A stretch of 64,000 nucleotides of DNA from NCBI RefSeq assembly GCF_026213295.1, contig NC_079419.1:24451818-24515817 (forward strand), written 5' to 3'. Made by a program: the position numbers and the translations under genes. Of the stretch, positions 21,778 to 33,620 are shown in pieces (within the stretch, counting starts at the first letter, position 1; each line of letters begins with the position of its first letter). The notes under the pieces are model-generated. The model did no database searches, was not told where the DNA came from, and was given only the letters and a program-made list of their open reading frames with translations. This stretch comes from Gadus chalcogrammus. Lineage: Eukaryota > Chordata > Actinopteri > Gadiformes > Gadidae.

Positions 21778-22450
21778 GATGTGGGGGAGGGGGGCACCAA
21801 GGGGAGAGAGAGAGGGCCGCACAGGAGACACATCTTTTTCTCGAACAAATGTTACTTTTGTTTTGCTTATCTATTAACACGTTTTACACGTGTTCATTTT
21901 AAATATATTGCGTTATTATGATTATTATTATGATGCTGATTTTTATTTTATTTTTTTGGTTCCCCCCCAGGCACTTGGTGCCCTAGGCGCAGTGCGTGTT
22001 CTGCGTGTGCGGAGCGCCAGCACTGCGGGCAGGGCTGGGAGGCATGGTCAGCCATCACATGCCATCCTCTACTACAACACCGGACAGTACTTCAAGGTGG
22101 ATGAAGATGTAAAAAAACTGCTTGCTGTTGGAAAAGACACATGTTTCAGGAAATCTCTATATTCACATTTTGTAGCAGCACCCAGTCATGTAGCGCCAGG
22201 CCATCTCTGTTGTACATACTGTCAGACTGTTTTCTCTTGTTCATTTGGCTCATGTACAGAAGAACCCACGCCAAATTATGAACCGACTGAAGCTGAACCA
22301 ACTGATCAGAGATCTAGGCATGTGGATGTAAATGAGAAGTCTTTGATTGCAGATTTGCTGAATGACTACAGAGGTAGTTTAACCAATTCATCCAATCCAC
22401 TGTACACCTCACATGCCAACAGTCTCACTCCCTACTCGTCAAATGTGTGA

Positions 22451-23342
22451 CGCGTGGCCAAGGATCCCTGGCATCAATTTCCGACGAAAAATGGGTACCT
22501 TTTTCGTCGTTTTTCAACGCCAAATAGACATTCATGTTAATCCCTCACCGTCGGATATAGACGAAAGGAAATCAATGTCTATCAACGGTGATGCCGTCAC
22601 GTTATGCAACTATTGTCGATTGATTTGTTTGTCAGATTCACCATTAAACGTGTTTCTGATGACATTTCTAGTGAGAAATCTACTTTTCCCTTGAATAATC
22701 TTCAGTCAGTGAATGTGTATGATCTTTTTTAATCTTTATTATCTGAATGGGAAATGCAATATTTTAGGACCGATTCACTGTTTAACGTGTTTCTAATAAC
22801 ATTTCTAGCAAGAAATATAATTTTTTATCTTTTTTTTTTTTCATAATCTTCAATCAGTGATTGTGTCTGATCTTTAGTTTTATAGTTATCAGGAAGATTT
22901 TATCGGCTCGCTTGCATGTTTCAACGACGTCAGGTTGCTATGGACGCTGCTTCCGCTAAACTAGCAGCTCACGTGTTTCCTGCGTTTGTGTTATTAAACC
23001 GTTACTTTATGTAACTTTTAATGATATTGTAATAACCACAGGCGAGGTTGTGAGCGAAGTAAGCTTGATAGCAGGTTTATTGTATTCCACAATCGGACAA
23101 GCAGGCACAGCTCCACCAGAAAACTACAACAACCAAAACTCCCGCACGGAAGGAAACCCCCGGAACCGCCTCTCAGAAGGCCCGCCCCTTCCTCCCAAAC
23201 CCTGTGACGCTACAATATCATCTTAGAAACACGTTTATCTGAGAGCCAATGGAGCCAACCCAGTCGCCAAAAGCATACGTTGACAGTGTACGTTTTCGTG
23301 AACACAGGATTACGTCGCATTTCAACATAAAATAGCGTGTTA

Positions 23343-23344
<2 letters not shown>
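22451..23344. other. Repeat-like sequence without a gene
   Basis: A block of about 100 bp is duplicated, with AAACGTGTTTCTGATGACAT at about 22646 and a diverged copy at about 22783, each followed by AATCTTCA.TCAGTGA.TGTG. An inverted ACGAAAAA / TTTTTCGT pair lies at about 22483-22508. The stretch 23041-23219 ends GTGACGCTACA and may be an LTR fragment. Confidence 0.5.

Positions 23345-23396
<52 letters not shown>
23345..23396. repeat. (CA)n microsatellite
   Basis: About 26 CA repeats. Confidence 0.95.
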
Positions 23397-23399
<3 letters not shown>

Positions 23400-23774
23400 T
23401 TTCGCTGCTAAAACAACAACTTGGGCTGCTTCTAGGACATTTTGGGTGGATTTTGAACGGTATATGTGGGCAGGACGTTTTTTGCAGGAAGGACCTGGGA
23501 ACCCTACGCTGTTGCCCGAGGTGCTAAAATGCTCCGGAACAGATCTGGATCCACCATGGCCAAAATAATTGTATGCCCCCCCCCCTTAAATACTATGGCA
23601 GAATAAAGAATAAATTCATGCATTATCATTCAACTTGAACATGTGTTTTTACAGTATAGAGTGGTGGAGGGATGACGTATGTTGGCCAACCCGGAAGTGA
23701 GCGTCGACCTGGGTTTCGACGCTTAATAAAAACACTATTAAGAACACTCAACAGATAACTGAACTCAGAACCTC

Positions 23775-23802
23775 AACACACACACACACACACACACACA
23801 CA
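23775..23802. repeat. (CA)n microsatellite, short
   Basis: About 14 CA repeats just 3' of a minus-strand exon. Confidence 0.9.
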
Positions 23803-23813
23803 ACAATGTCACT

Positions 23814-24087
23814 GGCTGTCCACCCAGCGACCCAGAAACATGGCGTTGACCCGAAGATCCTCCTCAGCTGCCATGTTAAGGAAGACCTCCATGTCTTCCT
23901 GAAAATCAAATGTGAAGAGCAGGGGATACTTTTCTTCTTCATCAGTTGAAGAACGTATCCTTTCCAGGAGCTCCTGCTGTTCTTTTGCGTCCATATTCGG
24001 AAATGCGGGCTCGACCACCTTCCCCCTGAGCAAACCTGCATTCTGACGCAGCCAGGCAACTCCAGCCACAATGTTGTCAAGTGGCCC
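23814..24087 (-). CDS. Last exon of an unknown gene (GPLDNIV exon)
   Basis: Minus strand, begins after acceptor TTAAACAG| at 24088 and ends at a TGA near 23814. The peptide starts GPLDNIVAGVAWLRQNAG and continues VVEPAF, then an acidic EEEKYPLLF, FQEDMEVFLNMAAEEDLRVN and ends FLGRWVDSQ. The WLRQN...V.EP and QEDMEVFL.....LRVNA pattern faintly recalls the hinge of SMC5, but the match is weak and I do not assign a function. About 91 codons stay open with sensible composition, so it is likely a real or recently real exon. The exon at 24265-24427 is a probable partner. Confidence 0.45.
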
Positions 24088-24264
24088 CTGTTTAATGGAA
24101 AATGAAATGCCACCAAGTTGGAATCATTTTATATTCAATTATATTATTTTTGCAACCAGTTAGTTACTTACACATTCACATTCACATACACACATTCATA
24201 AATATTGTCTACAGACATATACACATACATTCTTGTATTCTTTCTACACACATAAATATATCAC

Positions 24265-24427
24265 CTTTAAATGTAATGGAATGTTTTATGTGGTATTCCA
24301 GGTGGCACTGAAGCTTCATGTTTACGGTGGGTTTAAAAGTTGGGCATAGGGGGCAGTGGAAAAGTGTGCAGCAAGTTGTGCAGCGTTTGACTTCTGGCTT
24401 TTTATCCCTGAAAAGCGAGTGATGCAT
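24265..24427 (-). CDS. Upstream exon with a C2H2-like zinc motif
   Basis: Acceptor CTTTTGTAG| directly before ATG at 24427 and donor AAAG|GTGATA at 24265. The peptide MHHSLFRDKKPEVK continues with CTTC, FHCPLC and QCHLEYHIKH, which could bind zinc through C-x2-C and H-x4-H. Proteins with this HCPLCPTFKPTV pattern form a multicopy, poorly described fish family. Joining it directly to the exon at 24087 is out of phase by one base, so an intermediate exon is missing or there is an indel. Confidence 0.45.
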
Positions 24428-24429
24428 CT

Positions 24430-24801
24430 ACAAAAGACAGAAAAAAAAAGTTACAATTGATGGGAAAAAATTAAGATCAAAGACGATAAATTCTCACAGC
24501 ACAGCAAACTATTTAAAGGCCGGTAATTCAGTAGTGGTTGTAGTCTAGACGAAAAAGGCTGAAATAGAAAAACGTAACATTTATTAGGGGTGTGCAGCAA
24601 TTATTGTCCCTTCAGAGCATCAACTTTAACTATTATTGGCATATAATTAATGATGAGATATATTTCTACCTCATACTGTACTTTACATCTGTTTCTCTCT
24701 GTCATTATATGTTTTTTGAACTGTCTGAGCCCCAGCACCCTATTGACTGGGGGACATTGAACATTTAGAATCTGAGACAGGATAGTAGGCTATTACATAA
24801 C
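24430..24801. other. No gene seen
   Basis: AT-rich sequence up to the LTR start; the last five bases ATAAC are the retrotransposon target duplication. Confidence 0.5.
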
Positions 24802-25490
24802 TGTCACATACAAATGTATTTAACTAAACTATAAATGTACACAGCATACACTGACTAGGGCTGGCGTGACCTCAGCCCGTACAGCAGGTGCCAAAGCACA
24901 GGTCCCGGTAGTAGAAAGGATCCAAAGCAAACACGTTTTCTAAAGTGAATAATAATATTTATTGACTGGAAAGGGATAAGGGAAAGGGAGAACAAAACAG
25001 GAACAACAGTAAGACAAACAAGCACTAAACAATAACCCACTCAGCTTGATAATACAAACTAGTACCACACAAGCAAATGACTATCGCCAGGGAAATCTAA
25101 CTTGCCGGGCAAGACCAGCAAGTCAACATAATGAAGGCTAAAGAGCATACAAACAATGGCATGAAAGCCTACAAATGCGACCGGTAGTGTCCACATCAAT
25201 GGCGTAGCGCCCAAACACGATACAACCGGTATCAACCGTGGCTTAGAGCCACAAAGTGGTGTGGGAGAGCACAGGCTTTATCCACCTGCCCCTTTTGATT
25301 GTAATTGCCCTCAGCTGTTGTCACCACTGGGCCTGCAGGATACTCTACAGGGAGGGGCGGGGGTACCTGAGCAGAGGGGGGGAAAAGAAAAGGGATTAAA
25401 TTCCTCATACAAAATAACTACCTATACCAACCTGATGTTTACATTGAACGGAACACGATAACAATGATGAGCCAACCCACCTACGTAACA
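24802..25490 (-). repeat. 3' LTR of the Gmr1-like element
   Basis: On the minus strand it starts TGTTACGTAGG and ends TATGTGACA. 689 bp. Confidence 0.9.
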
Positions 25491-25501
25491 CCTCCCCCCA
25501 T
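25491..25501 (-). other. Polypurine tract of the Gmr1-like element
   Basis: Minus-strand ATGGGGGGAGG abuts the 3' LTR. Confidence 0.7.
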
Positions 25502-25633
25502 AAAAGCGAACCCAGGGGGTTAGCACACATTATTACATACAAAACATAAACATCAGCTTGATATACCCCAAAAATAACTATCCTCTTGATAAGGCATCGG
25601 CCACAACGTTGTCCACCCCCTTCTTGTGACGCA

Positions 25634-25938
25634 TCACATTGTTGTAGGATTGTGGTCTGTATAGACCACAACAGGAGAGGCACTGGATCCCACATACACC
25701 TCAAAGTGCTGGAGGGCGAGGAGCATAGCCAGGGTTTCCTTCTCGATGGTAGAGTAGTTAAGCTGATGGTTTTTGAACTTAACTGAGAAGTAACACACTG
25801 GATGCTGCACAACGCCCTCACCCTCCTGTAGCAACACCGCACCAGCGCCAACAGCGCTTGCGTCAACCTCCAGCTGAAAGGGACACGAAAAGTCAGGAGC
25901 TGCCAGAACCGGGGCGCTGCACAGAAGGGACTTTGCAG
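25634..25938 (-). pseudogene. RNase H domain of the Gmr1-like Pol
   Basis: Minus-strand reading contains LEVDASAVGAGAVLLQ (first catalytic Asp), YSTIEKETLAMLLALQHF (catalytic Glu) and VVVYTDHNPTT (later Asp), the classic Gypsy RNase H signature. The preceding connection, SLLCSAPVLAAPDF, runs up to the hAT insertion site. RNase H removes the RNA template during cDNA synthesis. Its partner RT is missing. Confidence 0.85.
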
Positions 25939-26140
25939 TAGTGATGGGCAAATGAAGCTTTGGTGAAGCACTGAACCACTTCAGCACATTGCTTCGAAAA
26001 TGGGTTCATTACTCGAAGCTTCAGTAACAGTGACCTCTCCTGGTGAAGTGCCATGGCTGCAACTAAATTAGCCCGGCTAGAGTGTGGTCATGAGGCTTTA
26101 AGACAGTGACATAAATCTAGTGTGCACACACCAAATCTCT

Positions 26141-26251
<111 letters not shown>

Positions 26252-26383
26252 TTCTTTTTACAAATAAAGATGAATGAATTTGTTTATTGTGTTATTGGGG
26301 AGAGAGTGCTTGGGGAAAATTAGGATATGCTTGGAAAATATGGCAAAAGTTGGGTGTAACCAGGGGATATGGAATAGGGAAAC

Positions 26384-28516
26384 TCAAAGATTTTTATTTA
26401 GGAACATTATTTTTTCAACACTTTTTGGACTGAGCCTGTTTCTTTTCTTGCTCACAACTTCTCCACATTTGGAGAACACTAGTTCAGAAGGAACAGATGA
26501 GGCCGGCGTACATAAAAATTGTTGCGCCAGTTTGAAGAGAAGAGGGTACACATTTTTGTGATTGATCCAGTACTCCAGTGGCTCCTCGGATCTTTCCAGC
26601 GGTGGATCGGCCATGTACCGTTGCACCTCCATTGTAGCATCCACTGTGGCATTTCTGGACATTCTTGCTTCAGAAGCATCTCTGTCCAGTGTTTCCCAAA
26701 GGTTAATATCTGAAAGTAAAACATGACAGTAATCAGTACTTGACGGTTTCATTTTTTATATCCCTTTTTACTTTTCACAACATTACCTGTAGTTTCTGTA
26801 GTTTCTACATTTGCTGGAGCTGGTTGAGATGATGTGGAGGTGGAGGGCTCTTCCTCATGAGTGACAGGTGGTGTGTTTCTTATGGATAATTGTGAACATT
26901 GAAAAGTGAGTCGTTTTACTGCTGCTTGCGCATTTGATTGATTGTAAAAACCAATTGCTTTGAATCGAGGATCGAGCAGAGTGGAATGGGTCAGTGCGGT
27001 TTGATTTTTCTCTATACTGTCAAATTTGTTTTGCATCATGATGATCATGTTCTCCCCCAGTTGTTTGGCTGTGGTGTGACTTGCTTTCCCCATTGAATCA
27101 AACAAGTACAGCATGAGCATTTTGATCATTGGGATGATCTTTGACCCAGAGACTCTCTTCTCCTCAGAGAGTTCTACCGTTGCCTGGTAGAAGGGGGAAA
27201 GCAATTTCAGGCATGCAGAGATGGTGTCATAGTCCTCAGAGGACAGAGGTCTCACGTCAGTTCTAAGGGTTGCAAGAGCTGCCCCCACTGCCTGTCTCTC
27301 CTCAAAAAGGCGCTGAAGCATGTGAAAAGTGCTATTCCAACGGGTGTCCACTTCCTGAATAAGCTTATGTACTGGACTCTGCATCTGCTCCTGCACTTCT
27401 GAGCTTCTCTATTGCTGTGGTGCTGGTCTTAAAATATGTCACCACCTTCCGTGACCTTGATCTGATGTCTGCCAGGCCAGGAGTTGCATCTAGGCTCTTC
27501 TTTACAACTAAATTTAGAGCATGTGCAAAGCAAACCACATGGCGAACATTTAAATTTCTCACAGAGGCAATCATATTGGCTCCAGCATCAGTTACAATGG
27601 AGGTGACTTTGCCTTCAATGCCCCATTCCTCCATGAGCGACCTCTTTGCAGCTGAGATGTTATCAGCAGTATGAGACGCAGGGAAAGGCAGCACTCCCAA
27701 AAGAACTGTGGCCAGCTTTGCAGAGTCATCCACATAATGGCAGGTGACTGCTAGATATGCGTCCATATTAATTGAGGTCCACATATCAGCAGTCAGGCTA
27801 ACAGCCTCAACACTCCGCATGACAGCCCTGGCCTTGGTCTTCTCCTCCTCATACTTTTGGACCACCATGTTCTTAAGAGTCTGTCTGGATGGCAGAGTGT
27901 AGGTAGGATCCAGCAAAGCCACAAAGTTCTTAAAACCGTGGTCGTCCACGATGGAAAAAGGCTGCAGGTCTTTTACAATCAAGTTTACATGAGCCTCATC
28001 AATCTCTTGCTTCCGGTCCGCTAAAAAAAATAAAGACATATAATTAACAAAATAAATTAAAGATTTATGTAAAATTGCCTATGATTCATGGAATGAAGTA
28101 ATATATTGCGATGGTGTGTCTAATAATAAAACACCTTACCATTTGTGTTCTCCTGATTTACAGCAGCTCTATGCTTTGCGGTGAAGTGCCTATTCATGGA
28201 TGATGTATTTGCATGGTACTTCAGTTCAGCAGAACATACCAAGCACCGCACCTGCAGAGATATTTTTTTCATTATTATTTGTAAATAAAAAGCATTGAGT
28301 CTTCAAAGCTATAGCTTAATGGCTACACCAATCATAGGCCTATAATTAGTTCGTTAGATACTTTTTTACTATATAGGCTTACTGATAGTTAATGTTCTAT
28401 AAAACTACTTTTCCTACATTAATCTAAATATTTAACAGCCAGCGCACCTTATCAGGAGCGATCAGAATAAAGTGTTCCCACACGTCAGAACGACCTCTCT
28501 TCGTTGATGCTTCCAT
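26384..28516 (-). pseudogene. BED/hAT transposase (ZBED1-like), one frameshift
   Basis: Exons on the minus strand: 28516-28448 (MEASTKRGRSDVWEHF), 28251-28140 (VRCLVCSAELKY ... NRHFTAKH), 28020-26787 and 26709-26384. Exons 1-2 form a BED zinc finger (C-x2-C, H-x4-H), which binds the element ends. Exon 3 has the hAT catalytic features LTADMWTSINMDAYLAVT, VTDAGANM, CFAHALNLVV and DTRWNSTFHML. Exon 4 has the dimerisation region (PLEYWINHKNVYPLLFKLAQ, SVPSELVFSKCGEVVSKKRN). All four exons join in phase. A single frameshift near 27385, between the SRSRKVVTYF and VQEQMQSPVHKLI stretches, breaks the protein. It is otherwise close to full length, so related active copies in the genome are plausible. 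Confidence 0.85.
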
Positions 28517-28892
28517 AATTAATGATAAAGCAATACGAACGTAATGACTGTCATATCATGAGATCGGCTACTACGGACGAAGCAAACGCAATGTTGTGCA
28601 TTCGAGCTTTTATGCTTTGAAGGCGCCACAATTCAGACTCGAAACGAGGCGGTGCCAGTTCCGCGAACCACTCAGGTTGATTCATTCAGAGAAAGAAGCA
28701 GTTGCTGCTTCGGACGTCATATGTCACGTGATTTTTCTGTAACGAAGCAACCTTCGAAGCAGTGGTTTATGGTTCGCGTAGTTATGGTATGAAGCACGTA
28801 TCGGCGCTTCAGTGTCAGACTGCCATCACTACTTTGCAGCCTCAAAGGCACACTGACATGCGGGCTCAAACTGTCTCTCAACTGCCTTTTTG

Positions 28893-30923
28893 TCAAACCT
28901 CCTCTTCATGGCATCCTGGGCAGAAGAGGGCTTCCTTCGCCAATGACGTCGCACAGCGAAGGCGCTCCTTACACTGGGTGACAAAGTCTGGAACACTAGA
29001 CCTGGGAGAAGAACCAGACAAAAGCTTTTCTTTAAGCATTCTCAACGGGCCACGCATTCTGTGACCAAAAACCAGTTCAGCCGGACTGAACCCAAGTGAT
29101 TCCTGTTTGGCATCACGGATAGCAAACAGAACAAAAGGCACTCCCTCATCCCAACCATGACCAGTATCGAAACAATACTTCTTCAGCATAGACTTGAGTG
29201 TCTGGTGCCAGCGCTCTAGCGCTCCCTGTGACTCATGGTGGTAAGCACTAGACACGGCATGAGAGACACCCAAAGTCTGCAAAGCCTGCTTGAAGGTTTT
29301 AGAAATAAAATTTGAACCTTGGTCAGACTGCACCACTCTAGGAAGCCCAAAAGTGGCGAAGAACTTTGTCAACGCCCTGGTAATGGCCGGGGCAGTAATT
29401 TTCCTCAGCGGAATTGCCTCTGGGAAACGAGTGGAAACACACATCACCGTCAACATATACTGATTTCCGGTTTTAGTTCTGGGCAACGGACCCACACAAT
29501 CAATGATAACATGCTCAAAGGGCTCCCCCATTGCAGGAATGGGATGCAAAGGAAAGGGAGGGACGACCTGATTAGGTTTCCCCACCATCTGACAAGTCGC
29601 ACAGGTCCTGCAAAAACGAACTACATCAGCTTTTAAACCGGGCCAAAAGAAATTCTGTAGAATCCGGTCATACGTCTTTGCAATCCCCAGATGACCAGAC
29701 CACAAATGCGCATGCGCTAACTCCAACACATGACGCCTACAGACCACCGGTAACACAATCTGGTGGACTGTATTCCAATCCTCACTGGTTTTCAATTTCC
29801 CACTACCTGGCCTTGCAACCCAGGTGCGCATTAACACTCCTTCCTCCATCAAGAAGGACTGTTGTCTACCAGACACACTAGCATCAGTGCTCACAGCAGC
29901 AAAACAACTAGCTAACGAGGAATCACTCTGCTGAGCAGCAATCAGGGCCTGACGTGTCAATGGGAGCGGCACGTCAGCAAGCTCGGGAATTACGAGCTTC
30001 TCCTGAACACCCTTTTTGGTGGAATGACACCACTCGCCACTAGATGGCCACACATCCTCCGCTAAGGCCTCACCGAACACAGAGTCACCCAGCTCCAGGT
30101 TTTTCTTCAAACCCTGAGCCCTGGTCACAGCACACACAGGAAAAACATCTGGGTGACTTTTAACTAATTCCTCACAGACGGATACAGGCACAGGTGTGTT
30201 GACAACCTCTATGACGGGGAATACTCTGCCACCAGCAATATCATTCCCCATAATGAAATCAACCCCGTCAACAGGGAAACATGGACGAACAGCCACAGAG
30301 AAGAAACCAGTCACTAGACCTGATTTTACATGCACAGTATGCAAAGGCGCGGGCACCAATCCCATTTCGATACCCCTCACAATAGCACTCGAGTTAAAGG
30401 CAGATACATCGTTCAACGGCAATATATCAGACAAGATAAAGGATTGAGAACCCCCCGTGTCACGAAGTATCTTAACTGGGCGTTGATCAGACACCTCTCC
30501 AGAGAGGGACACAAAGCCGTCAAATATGAAGGGCTTAAAGCACTTATCCGCTCTCCTAAGAGAGTCATTTTGGTCATGACAAGACACCGTCTTAATCAAC
30601 CCCACTCCTTTAGGCCTCTGAGCGGTAGTTTTTGCCTCCTCCTTTCGCCTCAACAAAAAACATTGGCTCATGACGTGGCCAGGTTTCTTGCAATACCGAC
30701 ACACCTCGGCCACCTTAGATGGCAGTGGGTGTGTCTGAAATGCCTGTCGGTCATCGACCCTGGACGCCGACCCACGAGGTGAGGGAAAATCGCCTCTGGA
30801 ATATGCCTCTGGACCAACAAAAATGTTTTTATGCGTCAACGACAATTCGTCAGCAAGCACTGCAGCTTGCTGAAGTGTAGTCACTTTTTGCTCGTTTAAG
30901 TAAATGACGGTGCGTTCGGGCAT
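28893..30923 (-). pseudogene. Gmr1-like Gag end, protease and integrase
   Basis: A 676-codon frame. Residues 1-45 finish the capsid. The zinc knuckle CRYCKKPGHVMSQC is at 75-88. The aspartic protease active site DTG is at 155-157 (RDTGGSQSF) with IMGNDIAGG at about 224-232. The integrase zinc site uses His406/His411 and Cys441/Cys444 (Cys438 nearby). The catalytic triad is Asp475, Asp534 and Glu570, with 35 residues between the last two. No RT lies between protease and integrase, which is the native Gmr1 order. The C-terminus leaves frame near 28905, and the expected sequence continues in another frame to about 28860. Gag upstream joins through a 1-nt frameshift at about 30945. Confidence 0.85.
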
Positions 30924-30939
30924 GCAATGCTTAAATTGT

Positions 30940-31968
30940 TCAATAGAAAATTAACTCGCGCAAAGAGGCTAACTCATCGACCTTACACGCTGAACACCAG
31001 CGATCAAAAATAATTCCCATCTCTCGAGAAAAATCGACACATGTCTGAGTCTGGGTTTTCTTTAAGTTGCGAAAACGTTGTCTGTACGCTTCGGGAACAA
31101 GCTCATATACACGCAAGACAGCGGTTTTCACTTTCTCGTAAACCAAACTATCTTCGATGGAAAGAGCGGCGCACGCCTCCTGAGCCTTAACAGGGAGCTT
31201 ACATTGCAACAGAATAGCCCACATATCATCCGGCCAATGCAGGGCACGGGTAATCTTCTCAAAGGCAGTAAAATAGGTCTCTACCTCAGTCTCACGGAAA
31301 ATGGGAACTAACGACACATGTTTACTGACATTGAACGCAGCATTGGAGTCGGAAGACAATGAAACGTTACCTAACGTGTGACCCTGCAATTCCAGCTGGC
31401 GCAGTCTAAAGGCTGACTCTACCTCTAGATTTTTCATCGACAACTGGAATGACCCGTCTCTCTCTCGTTCCTCCTTCGCCTCTCTACGGATAGCCCCCGC
31501 CTCCTCTAGGCGTAGACGGGCTAAACGCAGCTTAAAGCGCGCCTGTAACGTCGGACTAGACGGAGGAGCAGAACCACTTCCAGAACCCACCGACCAATCA
31601 CTATCAGGGTCCTCTACCACAGGACCCCCAAGCTTGACAAGTGCCACCAGTCCTGGAAATGGCTCCACCCCTCGGGTCGAGACCCACGTTGCCATGTTTA
31701 CTGTCCCAGCCTCACCCCCGTCACCGGCTCCTCCGAAGAGTGGGACGTCATCCTCCGGAAGCACCTGGGACGTAGGCAAGCTGAGTATTTGCTGTCTGAT
31801 CAACGCAGACAGCAGAGCTGCCTTGTAGTCAGCCTTCCCTAATGCACTGGGAATAGAGAGGTCATAATGTCCGGCGATCAGGCGTAAGTCTGCTTTTCTG
31901 CAGCTTTCAAATTTTTCTAACGTGGGCTCCGCCACAAACGCGTCTAAATCAAAATTAGACATAGCCAC
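30940..31968 (-). pseudogene. Gmr1-like Gag with SCAN-like capsid
   Basis: Starts ATG at 31968. Residues about 1-75 hold an N-terminal helical region (FVAEPTLEKFESCRKADLRL), then an acidic, Ser/Gly-rich linker and a coiled-coil-like stretch (RLARLRLEEAGAIRREAKEE). The C-terminal part (from about residue 215) has the features shared by Gmr1 capsids and vertebrate SCAN domains: YFTAFEKITRALHWP, then YEKVKTAVLRVYELVPEAYR and FRNLKKTQTQT. The frame stops at 30940 inside this domain because of a 1-nt loss; the remainder is in the 28893-30923 frame. Gag forms the particle that packages the RNA. Confidence 0.85.
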
Positions 31969-32303
31969 AACTAATCAACCGCATCTACAACTAACAAAAT
32001 AAATAAACAGTTAGTCCCTAACCAACTAACTATGATCACCTGGTTATCCTGATCTTCCCAAAGAGCACTAACTACTCCCGTAGTGGGATGAGGGCCAATT
32101 CCATCTTCAGCTACTTACCGGCTTCATTGCTCGCTCCACCGGGGTACACAGCGCGTCGCCCCCCTTCCCCTAATCAACCAGGCGATCCACCCTTTACTTA
32201 TGCGGCGACCAAAGAGAACATGACACAATTAATAAAAAACATAATACAATAATACAAATAGAAAACGAATTTACAACCTACCGTCCAAAGGCACAAGCCC
32301 CCA

Positions 32304-32986
32304 TGTCACATACAAATGTATTCAACTAAACTATAAATGTACACAGCATACACTGACTAGGGCTGGCGTGACCTCAGCCCGTACAGCAGGTGCCAAAGCA
32401 CAGGTCCCGGTAGTAGAAAGCATCCAAAGCAAACACGTTTTCTAAAGTGAATAATAATATTTATTGACTGGAAAGGGATAAGGGAAAGGGAGAACAAAAC
32501 AGGAACAGTAAGACAAACAAGCACTAAACAATAACCCACTCAGCTTGATAATATAAACTAGTACCACACAAGCAAATGACTAGCGCCGGGGAAATCTAAC
32601 TTGCCGGGCAAGACCAGCAAGACAACATAATGAAGGCTAAAGAGCCTACAAACAATGGCATGAAAGCCTACAAATGCGACCGGTAGTGTCCACATCAATG
32701 GCGTAGCGCCCAAACACGATACAACCAGTATCAACCGTGGCTTAGAGCCAAGTGGTGTGGGAGAGCACAGGCTTTATCCAACCGCCCCTTTTGATTGTAA
32801 TTGCCCTCAGCTGTTGTCACCACTGGGCCTGCAGGATACTCTACAGGGAGGGGCGGGGGTACCTGAGCAGAGGGGGGGAAAAGAAAAGGGATTAAATTCC
32901 TCATACAAAATAACTACCTATACCAACCTGATGTTTACATTGAACGGAACACGATAACAATGATGAGCCAACCCACCTACGTAACA
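32304..32986 (-). repeat. 5' LTR of the Gmr1-like element
   Basis: 683 bp, about 98% identical to the 3' LTR by eye. The minus-strand sequence just inside it, TGGGGGCTTGTGCC, is the likely primer-binding site; the tRNA is not identified. The leader 31969-32303 has no other gene. Confidence 0.9.
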
Positions 32987-33419
32987 ATAACATTAATTCA
33001 TTAACTTTTATCAGTTTTATTACATTTTTCATCTCTTTTACCCCTTTTAACTGAACTAAGTGCCATGATCTCTTAGTTATAAACAGATTGTATTAACTAA
33101 ACAGGCAGATCGAATATTTAACGATCGATTTTGTCTATTGAATGATATCACACTTCTCAGCCACCGCTGCAGAGATGAACAGCTGATAGGTGCAACTCTA
33201 GTTAAAGCGAAACGAGCTGCGTCAATTCAATTCGTGGTAATTATTTTATTACAACTTAACTCTGTTTTGGACTACAGATGACTGTCAAAAGTCCAAATCT
33301 TAAAATCGTTTATGCTCCCAACACATCTACAAATCTCTACAATCGTGGTAACCCTTCCTTTTACAGTCCCCTAATTACTAGGTATTTACCCGGTACATAC
33401 AAGGTAAATCATAGTGTAT

Positions 33420-33620
33420 TACTGGGTAATTACCACTAGTAATTAGAAGGTAAATACAGAGGTAGTTACCCAGCAAATATATGATAAATCAGTGTATTAC
33501 TGGGTAATTACCACTGGTAATAAGAAGGTAAATACAGAGGAATTATCCGGTAAATTATAGTGTATTACTGTGTAATTACCACTGGTAATAAGAAGGTAAA
33601 TACAGAGGAATTACAGTTGA
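33420..33620. repeat. Left-arm terminal tandem repeat (about 70-78 bp unit)
   Basis: GGTAATTACCACT occurs at about 33425 and 33503, and a GTAATTACCACT form at 33572. The right arm has the reverse complement at about 40725-40920. Confidence 0.8.

Larger units (their letters stand above)
20139..22025 (-). mobile_element. hAT transposon, 1887 bp, internally deleted
   Basis: Ends CAGGGCCGGCGC and GCGCCAGCACTG (12-bp inverted repeat, two mismatches) with a perfect 8-bp target duplication CGGGCAGG (20131-20138 and 22026-22033). Coding remains are on the minus strand: a short 5' exon at about 21638-21777 and the transposase C-terminus at 20343-21176. The central and N-terminal catalytic regions are missing. 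Confidence 0.93.
19034..22450 (+). pseudogene. RecQ-like ATP-dependent DNA helicase, broken
   Basis: Three exons read as the RecQ core. Exon 1 (about 19034-19122) carries motif II as VVDEVH and ends TG|GTAAGT. Exon 2 (19310-19389) completes the Trp codon and reads GEASKGESAL-stop-DCFAKLGELRS, ending before GTGAGT. Exon 3 starts at 19666 with TPVLALTAS (motif III) and continues through NKTNIR and ILIYCQS to VVATTALGMGLNFPNVSH (motif V). Splice phases fit across both introns. Motif VI is split by a hAT element (20139-22025) and resumes at 22034, followed by YYNTGQYF and a Cys cluster (CFRKSL.., CCTYC) like the RecQ zinc region. RecQ helicases unwind DNA 3' to 5' in repair. A frameshift in exon 1, a TGA in exon 2 (near 19341), frame changes near 19955 and 20098, and the insertion make it a pseudogene. 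Motif I exons were not found upstream. Confidence 0.8.

Noticed and set aside
23814..24087. SMC5 hinge exon
   Set aside because: Only scattered similarity (WLRQN, V.EP, LRVNA); length and order do not fit, so the family name is not used in the call.
30940..30960. Programmed gag-pol frameshift in the Gmr1-like element
   Set aside because: The shift lies inside the capsid domain, upstream of the zinc knuckle, where a programmed shift would destroy Gag; a 1-nt mutation fits better.
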